A stretch of 64,000 nt of DNA, from NCBI RefSeq assembly GCF_033239625.1, contig NZ_BTCK01000003.1, positions 1 to 64,000 of the forward strand. Reading direction: 5' to 3'. This stretch comes from Paenibacillus_T sp033239625 (GTDB taxonomy: Bacteria; Bacillota; Bacilli; Paenibacillales; Paenibacillaceae). A program made the position numbers and the translations under genes. Positions within the stretch are counted from its first letter, which is position 1; each line of letters begins with the position of its first letter. Of the stretch, positions 8,601 through 16,491 are shown piece by piece. The notes beneath the pieces were generated by a model, which saw only the letters and a list, made by a program, of their open reading frames with translations, made no database searches and had not been told where the DNA came from.

Positions 8601-9387
8601 ACGCTTCCATCATATCTCGACGATCGGCGTTCCCGAGCAATTGGCATTGGACGGGAAGTGGGAGTCCGTAGAACAGTCGGGCGCAATCGATGCGAATCTA
8701 AATGTGGACAACGTCTACACGAACAGCAAGCTGGAAGCGGAGAAGCTTGTGTTCGCCGCCGCCTCGCAAGGGCTTGCCGTCAGCGTGTATCGGCCGGGGA
8801 ATATCGCCTGCCACTCCTTGTCGGGCAAATTCCAAACTAACATAGAGAGCAATGCCTTCTATCGAATGATCAAGGGCATGCTGCTGCTGGGCAAAGCGCC
8901 GGAAATCAGCTGCTACATCGATGTTACGCCTGTTGATTATGCAAGCAGCACGATTACCGATCTTATGCTGAACCAAGAAGCAGTCGGGCGCGTATTCCAC
9001 ATCTGCAACCCGAATCCGATCACTTACATGGAACTGATCGAGATGATTAACAAATGCGGATACAGCGTGGAAACGATGGAGTTCGGCAAGTACGTCCAAT
9101 GGCTGTTCGATCCGGCTATCGCGAAGAGCCAAGAGGCGCTTGAGCTTGCTATGGCAATGCTGGAGGGTGATGGAGCGAGGGACTCGGAATACATCTACGA
9201 TTGCGAGACGACCATCTCGCTGCTGGAGCCGACGAGTCTTCGATGCGCCTACACCGATCTATCGTTCATTCACAAGCTGATCGCTTGTGCCAACTACGTC
9301 GGCTATTTCCCGCAGCCGCAGCAAAGTTTACCGACAGCACTGGCTTTAACGGCTGCAGCCGCACAAGCTGCACAAGAGCGACTGTAG
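5617..9387 (+). CDS. NRPS-like enzyme: partial condensation - adenylation - thiolation - thioester reductase
   Basis: 1256 residues, start ATG after ACAGGAGGGGAG. Residues 1-220 look like only the C-terminal half of a condensation domain, and no HHxxxDG is present. The adenylation domain covers about 225-745 (YTSGSTGRPKG at 380, FDASVSEM, NLYGPTE, YRTGD, PTGKVDRKK). The carrier domain has DDFFRIGGDSLAAI with the phosphopantetheine Ser at about 785. The terminal reductase covers about 865-1240 (LLTGATGYLGSH for NAD(P)H, YTNSK as the Tyr/Lys pair at about 1034). It should activate one amino or carboxylic acid, hold it as a thioester and release it as aldehyde or alcohol. My by-eye specificity code is D-A-S-P-M-A-L-V-G-K; I cannot name its substrate. 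No phosphopantetheinyl transferase is nearby. It is co-transcribed with the chemoreceptor. Confidence 0.92.
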   Translation: MVKNTELGPTTDDVQDYELPIVLLPMDGARQLRTYTFESMNVELREDLLASYSGNVRDEQRRNAFFLAVYASLLYRFSGGETDIAVGVSMPDKGEFYMLISLEKDRSFRTILKRVLEQLERPGYQYGDSMANTGFIIDGKPDSNTEQPLSWLLLGESQEVRLQAHYDTSLFKESTIRRYIDAYSKIVEAALTDETVNIETIDLLSAEEYALYDKLNDTDLDYPVDLTIHQFIENVVRQYPDRKAVSSAENAYTYRTLNEQANRVAHLLLSKGIRKGDLVTIFMERSTDTIVSLLGILKAGGAYVPVDPEYPEERISYILEDTRAGYILTKQSHLKRAEQLGEKLGTVKHVVAVDSAENLEAYSASNPEQDIAPDDLAYVIYTSGSTGRPKGALLAHQGVVNLGVFSRKEFEITERDIVTQFASFSFDASVSEMICALFSGAHLHLLSAEERVSVDAFVSVLERTKTTFIPFVPTVFFNQLASVLSEEDFRRLHRVRTIMTAGEALYGEQVRVFQKKTDGRITVYNLYGPTECTVGTTYYRIPSPVRDGLTHVPIGLPNSNYKVYVVNEAMQLCPANVPGELLVESVGLSRGYLGKPDKTAEVFVPSPFKPGTKVYRTGDIVKLLEDGTLEYVTRRDTQVKIRGHRIEIGAVEDVMSKYPNIQETAVVAVKEPNGQLALVGYYTSKDGNRLSSSELRVFLKEKLPAYYVPKWLSRLDKMPLSPTGKVDRKKLAAYELSSIEEEEQSLADPSMRPHTEVQKRISHAWKEALGKEAASIEDDFFRIGGDSLAAIQVLVSLKPQCPALETQHLYQYRTIGQLAGWMEQLAEQGQAASGVGAARDGSIKLLREYPRMLGSTISNAEHSEPACILLTGATGYLGSHILYELLKKSQARIAALVRRSHEQSAVDRLWDVMRTYFGDSLLFLMNERVTVVEGDLEIPGLGLSPQDKEMLYSQIDTVVHAAADVRHLGDEEQIFKSNVDATRHLLELAQSRPGVRFHHISTIGVPEQLALDGKWESVEQSGAIDANLNVDNVYTNSKLEAEKLVFAAASQGLAVSVYRPGNIACHSLSGKFQTNIESNAFYRMIKGMLLLGKAPEISCYIDVTPVDYASSTITDLMLNQEAVGRVFHICNPNPITYMELIEMINKCGYSVETMEFGKYVQWLFDPAIAKSQEALELAMAMLEGDGARDSEYIYDCETTISLLEPTSLRCAYTDLSFIHKLIACANYVGYFPQPQQSLPTALALTAAAAQAAQERL

Positions 9388-9408
9388 GAAGATCGTATAT
9401 TTAAATGC

Positions 9409-9445
9409 GAAGGGCATCCTTATGGGGTGCCCTTCTAGTTTTTTA
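9409..9445 (+). terminator. Intrinsic terminator after NRPS gene
   Basis: GAAGGGCATCC, 4-base loop, GGGGTGCCCTTC, then a T-rich run (TAGTTTTTTATTTT). It ends the riboswitch-MCP-NRPS transcript. Confidence 0.85.
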
Positions 9446-9550
9446 TTTTGACAGCTAAATAAACAATATTACCCATCCGAAACTACTAAATAGTGGTATA
9501 CTTTCTCAAGGTCGACCATTTTATATTTTACTAATAAGGGAGAAGTCTAC

Positions 9551-11065
9551 ATGAAGTCTGGCTGGTCAATCGTAATCGCCTTATTGCTCTTTCTATCGAT
9601 CAGTTCAAGCGCGACAGCCGCCGAGCCTACGGCTTACGGGGTAACCGTCGATGGGATGAAGATTGCCGCACTTGCTCCACAGTCGAAGAATGGCATGACT
9701 TACGTCTCTATCATCCCCTTGTTCGAAGCTTTGGATACGAAGATGACGGTCGATAGCAAGAAACAAAAAGTCGAGGGTACAAGAGGAAAGAAGAAGTTTA
9801 CACTTACTGTCGGGTCCAAGAGCGCAAAGCTTAACGGCGCTGCGATTACATTAGACCAAGCCCCCCTGCTGATTAATAACACGGTGTACGTGCCTGTTCA
9901 AATCGCGAACAAGCTCGTCGGCGCCGAAATCGAGAAGAACGTCTCCGCTAAGATTATTAACGTTCGTTCTTATTCCATCGATCTGACGGTTAAAGAGAAG
10001 CTGCCGATTACGAATGATAAAGACTTGCCGATTACGCTCCAGCATCGCGGCAATGTGAAACTGAAATGGTCGTTTAAGGATGAGAGTCCGCATCAGCAAT
10101 ACACGGGATACGTTGGTCCGAACCAAACGTTGATCTTTAAGGGTTTTGGAGACCAACGCATTGATACGGATTATAGCGGACATAAGCTTTATGAAGAAGA
10201 GGGTTACCAAAGTGCGAGCTATGAATTTGAGGCACGAAAGAGTTCAAATGGCTATGATATCATTGCACGTTCGGATGATGACAGCCGCAAGTGGCAAGGC
10301 ATCGATCTTTATTTAGATAGTAATGTTGAGTCGATATTTTATATCGATAATAAGCCTTCCTTAGATTTTCTATATATCAACGCAGCAGTGGATAAGAACG
10401 GCAACTTAATCGTACTCACGAAGGAAGGTTTAGCTGCATATAACGCCCAGGGTGAACGGCAGTGGGTTCGTACGGGGTGGTCTACAGAGGAGGGTACGCT
10501 GTCTGCCTTTGAGGATGGGTTGACGATATCGGCAGATTCCGAGAACCGTCTTTATATTCAGAATTACGCCGGCTATGCTGTAGTCGATGCTGCAGGTGAA
10601 GCGCTGTGGACGGCGGAAGGTTATTTTCAGCCGGATATTACTTCTGAGGGCTTAATGCTATACTACGGCGGCTCTTATCGTATCGAAGATGGCCAGTTAA
10701 ATTCGGTCGGGTCCCCCTATATGGATTACACAAGAGGAAACTATGTGAGTACTTATGAGGAGAATTCGCTGAAACGGATGGACAAGACGGGGACGAAACC
10801 GTTGTGGATTTTCGAACAGTCGCTGAAGGAGAAGAACAGAGGGTATAGTCTGTTCAGCAGTACGCTTGTCGTGGATGGCGACGGCAACGCGTATATATCG
10901 ACAACAGGCGGTACGGTTTATAGTCTCGATCCAGCGGGCAACTTGCGTTTCATGCTGAACGTGGATAACGGTACAATCTCCAGCACGCAAATTATCCCGC
11001 TATCGTCTACGACATTCGTTGCGATCGATAACAATAACGTCATGTATTTTGAAGTGACCAAATAA
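9551..11065 (+). CDS. Secreted copper-amine-oxidase-N-terminal-like and PQQ-like propeller protein
   Basis: 504 residues with a signal peptide (cleavage near SATAA/EP, residue 24). Residues 30-145 form the copper amine oxidase N-terminal-like fold common in exported Paenibacillus proteins (YVSIIPLFEALDTKMTVD.., PLLINNTVYVPVQIANKL). The rest holds short propeller-type strands such as VVDAAGEALWTAEGY, DKNGNLIVLTKEGLAAYNAQGERQW and VDGDGNAYISTTGGTVYSLDPAGNLRF. These are typical of PQQ-like beta-propellers without an enzyme active site. It has its own upstream region and terminators on both sides, so it is probably monocistronic. The wall-associated role is inferred. Confidence 0.8.
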   Translation: MKSGWSIVIALLLFLSISSSATAAEPTAYGVTVDGMKIAALAPQSKNGMTYVSIIPLFEALDTKMTVDSKKQKVEGTRGKKKFTLTVGSKSAKLNGAAITLDQAPLLINNTVYVPVQIANKLVGAEIEKNVSAKIINVRSYSIDLTVKEKLPITNDKDLPITLQHRGNVKLKWSFKDESPHQQYTGYVGPNQTLIFKGFGDQRIDTDYSGHKLYEEEGYQSASYEFEARKSSNGYDIIARSDDDSRKWQGIDLYLDSNVESIFYIDNKPSLDFLYINAAVDKNGNLIVLTKEGLAAYNAQGERQWVRTGWSTEEGTLSAFEDGLTISADSENRLYIQNYAGYAVVDAAGEALWTAEGYFQPDITSEGLMLYYGGSYRIEDGQLNSVGSPYMDYTRGNYVSTYEENSLKRMDKTGTKPLWIFEQSLKEKNRGYSLFSSTLVVDGDGNAYISTTGGTVYSLDPAGNLRFMLNVDNGTISSTQIIPLSSTTFVAIDNNNVMYFEVTK

Positions 11066-11090
11066 GACCGGATAAGTATTTCAAAGAAAG

Positions 11091-11128
11091 CATCGCCGTG
11101 GTTCGTATAGACTGCGGCGATGTTTTTT
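11091..11128 (+). terminator. Intrinsic terminator
   Basis: CATCGCCG ... GCGGCGATG hairpin followed by TTTTTT, 25 nt after the propeller protein stop. Confidence 0.85.
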
Positions 11129-11259
11129 CTATGCCTTGCAGTCAGACCGCAATAAAGTCGTCTTACCCGCCAATAATGACCGCTTAGCCCCAAAGCATAT
11201 CGAAACCATAAATCACCGATTAGATTAAGGGTATAACAATGCGGTGAAAGGTGGTCTAT

Positions 11260-12435
11260 ATGAAGACAGCCATTCGAATTGCGGTCGGCGGAATCATTGT
11301 GATTGGGGTGCTGGCTTATATGAATAGGCCGATATCTCGAGAGGCTGTTAATGAGAAAATACAACAACATCTCGTGAAGGTTGTGGAAAGCAGCGATTCG
11401 CTATCCAGCGCCTTGTTGACGATTTACTCGAATAAGACCGGTTATCATGAACAATTTGCGGTAGGTACGGTCAATCAAACTTCCGATCAACCGGTTCAAG
11501 CCGACAGTCCTTATCATTCGGCGAGCGTTGGCAAAACCATGTGTGCCGCGATCTTTGGTTTGTTGGTAGACGAAGGCAAGATCAGTTTCGATGATTCAAT
11601 CAGCGCTTGGCTGGATGCGGACATGCTGCGAGGGTTATTCGAGATAGACGGCACGGACTATAGCAATCTAGTCACCTTAAGGCAGTTGCTGAGCCATACA
11701 TCGGGAATCGCCGATTATTTCGAAGGGCCGGTGAAGAGCGGGGAACCAATGCTGGAGCTGATCTCGTCTAATCCAGACCTCGCGTTTACACCGGAATCAT
11801 TGGTCGCTTTCACGAGAGACCATCAGGAGCCTGTGGGGCGTCCGGGACAACAATTTCACTATTCGGATACCGGATATATTCTGCTTGGACTTATTCTGGA
11901 GGCGATTGAGGGCAAGCCTTATTCGGACATCTTGCAGGAGCGGATATTCGAGCCATTGGGCATGATGGACAGCTACTTGATGTTCTACCGCGATGAACCT
12001 GCTGATATCATTGGAATCTATGTGAATGGCGTCGACTTGAGCAGCCGAGACGCGTTATCGGTTGACTGGGCAGGCGGCGGCGTCGTGACTACGATGGCGG
12101 ACTTACTCATGTTCATGCAAGCATTGGAGAATGGAAAGCTGTTGTCTGACGAGACCTACAGCCAGATGACCGACTTCCAATACCGTTACGACAAAGGGAT
12201 TTATTATGGCATGGGCATGATGATGTTCGACCTGAGCGAGTTGTCGTTTCTATTACGATTCAGCGGACTGACAGCTATGTATGGCGCCGTCGGGGCTACG
12301 GGAACGTATGTCTTGTACGATAAAGATAATGACACTTATTTTGCGGCGAATTTCGGATCGCTTGATTTTGCAGAGAAAGCGATTGAGGAATTGGTAACAA
12401 TACGAATGATTTATGATAGGATGACAATAGAATAA
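11260..12435 (+). CDS. Membrane-anchored serine hydrolase (beta-lactamase/PBP-like, class C fold)
   Basis: About 391 residues. I chose ATG 11260 because AAAGGTGG lies 5 nt before it; GTG 11251 is also open. An N-terminal helix (AVGGIIVIGVLAYM) anchors or exports the protein. The nucleophile motif S-V-G-K (HSASVGKTM) is at about residue 88. The second motif is Y-S-D at about 201 (FHYSDTGYILLGLILE), and the surrounding LLSHTSGIADY is typical of this family. The third motif (H/K-x-G) is weak, with VGATGTY in its place. The fold covers D-alanyl-D-alanine carboxypeptidases, esterases and true beta-lactamases; which of these applies cannot be told here. A LytTR regulator starts 31 nt downstream. 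Confidence 0.85.
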   Translation: MKTAIRIAVGGIIVIGVLAYMNRPISREAVNEKIQQHLVKVVESSDSLSSALLTIYSNKTGYHEQFAVGTVNQTSDQPVQADSPYHSASVGKTMCAAIFGLLVDEGKISFDDSISAWLDADMLRGLFEIDGTDYSNLVTLRQLLSHTSGIADYFEGPVKSGEPMLELISSNPDLAFTPESLVAFTRDHQEPVGRPGQQFHYSDTGYILLGLILEAIEGKPYSDILQERIFEPLGMMDSYLMFYRDEPADIIGIYVNGVDLSSRDALSVDWAGGGVVTTMADLLMFMQALENGKLLSDETYSQMTDFQYRYDKGIYYGMGMMMFDLSELSFLLRFSGLTAMYGAVGATGTYVLYDKDNDTYFAANFGSLDFAEKAIEELVTIRMIYDRMTIE

Positions 12436-12466
12436 ACAACTCTAGTATTTGTCATTAGGAGACCTA

Positions 12467-13006
12467 ATGGTTCAATTATTGTGCTCGACTAAAGTGTATG
12501 AGAAATTGAAGCAAGAGCTGTCCAAGCATCATATCGAGGTTACGACAGACAGCGACTGGGTGCTCGTTGAGCAAGGATTTGCTCTGCCCGAGGGCAAGCG
12601 CTGCATTGTGTTTGATGCTATCGATTACATGGACGTGGTGAAGCTGCTGGTATCCGGCATTAGGGAAGATACACAGTATGCGAATACGCTGACGGGCTTG
12701 ATCGATAACAAGTTTGCTGTAATTGAACCTAAGGATGTCGTCTATCTAGAAGCGGGTTCCGATGGTCTGATGGCCTATACGAAGTCCAATCGTTACAGTG
12801 TCAAAGAAACGCTGCAATATTACGAGAACCTCTGGGCGGCCAAAGGGTTTATCCGAATCAACAAATCGCAGCTCGTTAATTTGCTTCAGGTGAAAGAGAT
12901 CATTCCTTGGTTCAATTCCAGATACGTGCTTCGCATGGATAATAACGCAGAGCTCGAAGTGTCTAAGATGTTCTCGAAGAAGCTTAGAAACACATTGAAC
13001 ATATAG
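12467..13006 (+). CDS. LytTR-family DNA-binding transcriptional regulator
   Basis: 179 residues from ATG 12467, with TAGGAG 6 nt upstream (an in-frame TTG at 12449 is less likely). The C-terminal half is a LytTR domain: VYLEAGSDGLMAYT, then SVKETLQYYENLW, FIRINKSQLVNLLQVKEIIPWF and the closing ELEVSKMFSKKLRNTL. The N-terminal 80 residues are not a receiver domain; no Asp pocket is visible. The gene overlaps the ribosome site of the DUF3021 gene behind it. LytTR plus DUF3021 is a recurrent pair in Bacillota, where the regulator controls its own operon and nearby transporters. Confidence 0.88.
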   Translation: MVQLLCSTKVYEKLKQELSKHHIEVTTDSDWVLVEQGFALPEGKRCIVFDAIDYMDVVKLLVSGIREDTQYANTLTGLIDNKFAVIEPKDVVYLEAGSDGLMAYTKSNRYSVKETLQYYENLWAAKGFIRINKSQLVNLLQVKEIIPWFNSRYVLRMDNNAELEVSKMFSKKLRNTLNI

Positions 13007-13015
13007 GTGACGATT

Positions 13016-13447
13016 ATGGAGAAAATTCATTTAGAGAACGTTATAAAGTCCTTTTTTCTAGGCCTCTTTCTCGGTGTAATGCTGCAGTTGCAGACCCGCT
13101 CGGATGTGTCTGTCGAATACAGGGTTCTGCAGGCATTGGCCAGCGGGAGCATAGGGTTCATTATTGGTTTCATAACGGAGTGGCTCACATTGAAGCTCCC
13201 GATCAGTATGGCGAAGGCGCGGGCGTACTTCTTTATTAACAACCTTATTGCCTTGATCGTTACCACACTTATTATGGGGTCTTTTGTTCTAATCGTGGGT
13301 TATAGTAAAGCAGACAGAGGGCAATTCATGACCGTATTATTAATCGTGCTTGGCGTCGTATGTATAGCCAATTTCTTCGATTACATGATGTACCGGCGAG
13401 CGCAGAGGAAGCTGGCATCTTTCAAGGCTTTGATTAAAGATAAGTAG
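13016..13447 (+). CDS. DUF3021-type four-helix membrane protein
   Basis: 143 residues from ATG 13016; its AGGTGA site overlaps the stop of the LytTR gene. Four hydrophobic helices are visible (FFLGLFLGVMLQL, LASGSIGFIIGFI, FFINNLIALIVTTLIMGSFVLIVGY, VLLIVLGVVCIANFFDYMMY) with a basic C-terminus. This is the size and topology of DUF3021 proteins, which accompany LytTR regulators and are thought to control them from the membrane. Assignment is from context and topology. Confidence 0.75.
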   Translation: MEKIHLENVIKSFFLGLFLGVMLQLQTRSDVSVEYRVLQALASGSIGFIIGFITEWLTLKLPISMAKARAYFFINNLIALIVTTLIMGSFVLIVGYSKADRGQFMTVLLIVLGVVCIANFFDYMMYRRAQRKLASFKALIKDK

Positions 13448-13460
13448 CTTCTTCTATACA

Positions 13461-13485
13461 AAAGCCGCCGGAACCCCGGCGGCTT
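13461..13485. terminator. Bidirectional terminator
   Basis: AAAGCCGCCGG-AACC-CCGGCGGCTTT with T/A tracts on both sides. It lies between convergent genes and serves the DUF3021 operon and the leftward Cys-rich gene. Confidence 0.85.
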
Positions 13486-13508
13486 TCTTCTTGTCATCCT
13501 GACGCTGT

Positions 13509-14006
13509 CTAGCAATTGCCCTTGCAATTATTGTAGATCGCTTCAGCCTCCTGCAAGCATTCTTGAGCGTTTCTGCCTCTGAGTCGGCAAGCCACAATGT
13601 ATTGGGAGTATGCCAGGCGGCATAATGGGACTCGGATAAAGCAAGGCACAGCAGCTTCAGCACTCGACTTCCTCGACCGGGATGCGGACAGCTCACTGCT
13701 CAGCTTGCGGAAGACTAGCGCCAATGCGGGACCAAGCTCTCTAAGCTTGCTGCGGTCGTATACCTGTATCCGCTGCCTAATGCCTTTGGATTTGCAGTCG
13801 CAGCCGCACTTCTTCGGCTTGCCGCTGCTCGAAACAACAACCAAAGGCTTGCCCTTCAAGGAGATCTGCAGCACACCGCTTACGATGCCTTGCGCTACGC
13901 GCTCGGTCTCTACAAAGTTAACCTCCAGGATACCATATTTGGTCTTCGTCTCGGCATCTGCGGAGAATATCGCGGTATTTCCGATTCGCTTGAAAATAAC
14001 AGCCAT
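13509..14006 (-). CDS. Hypothetical protein with Cys-rich patches, 165 aa
   Basis: I do not recognise this family. ATG 14006 is preferred because GAGGGGATT precedes it; an upstream in-frame ATG at 14030 has no such site. The N-terminal 60 residues look like a beta-rich domain (AVIFKRIGNTAIFSADAETKTKYGILEVNFVE). A short KKCGCDCKSKG cluster follows at about residue 68, then a basic stretch. The end carries five more cysteines (CFIRVPLCRLAYSQYIVAC, ECLQEAEAIYNNCKGNC). No signal peptide is evident. The paired cysteines could bind metal or form disulfides, for example in a spore-associated protein; that is speculation. Confidence 0.7.
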   Translation of the reverse strand: MAVIFKRIGNTAIFSADAETKTKYGILEVNFVETERVAQGIVSGVLQISLKGKPLVVVSSSGKPKKCGCDCKSKGIRQRIQVYDRSKLRELGPALALVFRKLSSELSASRSRKSSAEAAVPCFIRVPLCRLAYSQYIVACRLRGRNAQECLQEAEAIYNNCKGNC

Positions 14007-14206
14007 CTCGAATCCCCTCTCAAGGTACATCTACCCATCATATATGAAGGGTACAGATCGATAGGCAACCGGATAACGGTCTAATTTGAACAAAAGAGGC
14101 CATTGCCTAAAATGGAAGAAATGATAGTTTACACTTCCTATTAATGGTGCTAGTATTAGGAACTGTGTCCTACATATATCCAATAAAAGAGGGGATTTTT
14201 GCCACC

Positions 14207-16372
14207 GTGTTTAGAAAATTTGGTTACATAGTCCTAGTACTAATGATCGTGTTAGCGGGCTGTTCGAAAGCGGGAGATAAAGCTGTCGACAATGGTCCGA
14301 AGTATCAAGAGGATCCATCGGTTAATATTGCGAAGGACGAAGTTCTTCTGTATGTGATGACGGATATGGCCAACGGCCTCGGAGATCTATATATCCAGAA
14401 GGGGGGCGCAGACAAAGAGAAAATCGCCTCCAATGTACTTAAGGACCAATTCGGTTACATGTACAATGCAAAGGTTGCCATGTATATCGACAAAGAGCAT
14501 ACGCTTTACCAGAAGGAAGCGGGCAAGCCGAGCGAGCAAATTGCGACGGATGTCTATGGCGATTCGATCGTGCACTCCGAGGATGAGACGACGATTCTGT
14601 TCCTGAAATCAACGGTTGCCAAAGACTACACCGGTTCAACCGGAGATCTGTACCGAATGGTCAGAGGCAGCGAGAAAGAGAAGATTTCCTCTGATGTGAG
14701 CAACTATAACTACGAGGTTTCGAAGGACGGCAAGGTTGTAACCTTCGTAACGGCGGACGGATCGCTGTATCGCAAAGCTGCGGATGTGACCGACAAAGAA
14801 AAGATCGGATCCGATGTGTCTGTGTATCGGACGAGTCCAGACGGCAGCGTGACCATCTACCAGAATGCAGAGAATGACGTTTACATTAAGTATGCGAATG
14901 CTGTAGATAAAGAAAAGCTGGCGTCTTCGAATATTGGTCAAGTGGTATATACCCAAGACAGCAAGACGCTCGCTTATCTTGACGATTACCGAAGCGATTC
15001 GTCGAAGGGCGAACTCATTCTGATGAAGAACGGATACGAGAAAGCGAAGCTTGCCTCGGACGTTCAACAATTCGAATTCACGGCACTGGGCGATTATATT
15101 TATTTCTTGAATGAAGATAAGACGCTGTATGCGAAAGAATTGACGGATGCCGAGGATGCGGGCGATAAGAAAAAGAAAGAAGCGGACTCTTCGGAGGCTC
15201 CGGCAGCGCTTAAGATTCTTAATCCGGCCGAGAAAGTAAAGATTGCGGACGATATCAAATCTTTCAATGTTGCGCCGGACGGAACGAGCGTCATCTTCCT
15301 CGATTCGGATCATAACTTGTTCATTCAGCGTTCCGGGGAAGAGAAGGCAAAGGTCGCAAGCGATGTTAGCGAAGCGCATCTCTATAACCAGACGATCCTC
15401 ATGTTGAGCAAAGAGAAGACGTTAGCTTCCGTTGATCTTACGCTGGATGAAGCCGCGCTGGCCGCTAAGGACAAGGCGGAGAAAGAGCTGAAAGACAAGG
15501 AGAAGGAGGCCGGAGCGACTGCTGCTGCACCAGCGCTGCTGCCTGCAAGCCCGGTTAAAGAAAAGGTTAAGATTGCAGATAAGGTCGAGGAATATTCGGC
15601 TGATCCAAGCCTGAAATATATCGCATTCAAAACGACGGATAACGAATTCTTCTTGAAAACAAAAAATCAACCCGAAGCGGTCAAAGTCATCGAGAAGACC
15701 GACGCATACAGTTCGATTCATTTCCTTAACGTCATGTTATTCGAGAAGCTCGTCACGATCGACCAACTCGTCGGAAGCTGGCATGCATCCGTGGATGCAG
15801 AAGGAGAATCGTATGACTGGTATGTGGAGATAACGAAGGACTTGAAGTATATCATTTATGATAGCGGACCGGATGATGTGACACGTCCATTCGAGCTGTT
15901 GAATGCCACTCCGAACACGGTAGAAATGTCGTTCACCAAAGATTCGGACGATATGGCCACGATGGAAGTAGTTGATAAGAATAATCTCAAGGGACATTAT
16001 TATTCGGAGGATGCAGAGGATTCTATTACGGATCTGAAGCGCGTTACCAAAGAAGAACTGACCAAAGCTGTGGCCGCTAAGAAGGAGCAATACAAGAAAG
16101 AACAAGAGAAGCAAGCGATCATCGATGCAGCCAATTCGACAGCGGATAGCCTTCTCTACGAATATCTGTACAACAGTAACGATGGCGTCAAAGTATACAA
16201 TGATCATTCCACGGAGAGCGAACAAATGGGGACGCTTGGGTCGTACACCGAACTGTATGTCAGCGATACGTTTGTGTCGGAGTCAGGCGAGGTATGGTGC
16301 AAATCCAATGTTTACTTCAGCGACGTTTCGATGTACCTGGACGTATGGTTCAAACATAAAGACATACAGTAA
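14207..16372 (+). CDS. Large lipoprotein with about nine propeller-like EK(I/V)ASDV repeats
   Basis: About 721 residues. I favour GTG 14207, which puts a lipoprotein signal (FGYIVLVLMIVLAGC) at the very N-terminus; the frame is open upstream to 14144 with no better start. After the lipobox Cys, a motif of the type EKIASDVxxY recurs about every 45 residues (EKIASNV, EQIATDV, EKISSDV, EKIGSDV, EKLASSN, AKLASDV, VKIADDI, AKVASDV, VKIADKV), each followed by a SxDG or TxD strand. This suggests TolB/WD-like blades. Two Ala/Lys/Glu-rich linkers interrupt the series. The C-terminus adds a lipocalin-like stretch (LVGSWHASVDAEGES) and an SH3-like segment (GVKVYNDHSTESEQMGTLG). Probably surface-exposed; no enzymatic residues seen. 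Confidence 0.75.
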   Translation: MFRKFGYIVLVLMIVLAGCSKAGDKAVDNGPKYQEDPSVNIAKDEVLLYVMTDMANGLGDLYIQKGGADKEKIASNVLKDQFGYMYNAKVAMYIDKEHTLYQKEAGKPSEQIATDVYGDSIVHSEDETTILFLKSTVAKDYTGSTGDLYRMVRGSEKEKISSDVSNYNYEVSKDGKVVTFVTADGSLYRKAADVTDKEKIGSDVSVYRTSPDGSVTIYQNAENDVYIKYANAVDKEKLASSNIGQVVYTQDSKTLAYLDDYRSDSSKGELILMKNGYEKAKLASDVQQFEFTALGDYIYFLNEDKTLYAKELTDAEDAGDKKKKEADSSEAPAALKILNPAEKVKIADDIKSFNVAPDGTSVIFLDSDHNLFIQRSGEEKAKVASDVSEAHLYNQTILMLSKEKTLASVDLTLDEAALAAKDKAEKELKDKEKEAGATAAAPALLPASPVKEKVKIADKVEEYSADPSLKYIAFKTTDNEFFLKTKNQPEAVKVIEKTDAYSSIHFLNVMLFEKLVTIDQLVGSWHASVDAEGESYDWYVEITKDLKYIIYDSGPDDVTRPFELLNATPNTVEMSFTKDSDDMATMEVVDKNNLKGHYYSEDAEDSITDLKRVTKEELTKAVAAKKEQYKKEQEKQAIIDAANSTADSLLYEYLYNSNDGVKVYNDHSTESEQMGTLGSYTELYVSDTFVSESGEVWCKSNVYFSDVSMYLDVWFKHKDIQ

Positions 16373-16387
16373 GCAGTAAGGATGATG

Positions 16388-16422
16388 ACCGGACAGTCCT
16401 GCACTTGGGCATCCGGTTTTTT
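16388..16422 (+). terminator. Intrinsic terminator of lipoprotein gene
   Basis: ACCGGA ... TCCGGT outer stem with an inner GTCC/GGGC pairing, then TTTTTT. Confidence 0.75.
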
Positions 16423-16442
16423 CTTATAATGATTCCGCTGGG

Positions 16443-16482
16443 CAAAAAATAGCCGGAAGACACCATGATGGTGGCTTCCGGC
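16443..16482 (-). terminator. Intrinsic terminator of TerB-like gene
   Basis: On the minus strand GCCGGAAG ... CTTCCGGC with an inner CCACCATCATGGTG stem, followed by TATTTTTT. It lies 10 nt past the stop. Confidence 0.85.
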
Positions 16483-16491
16483 CCTTTCATT

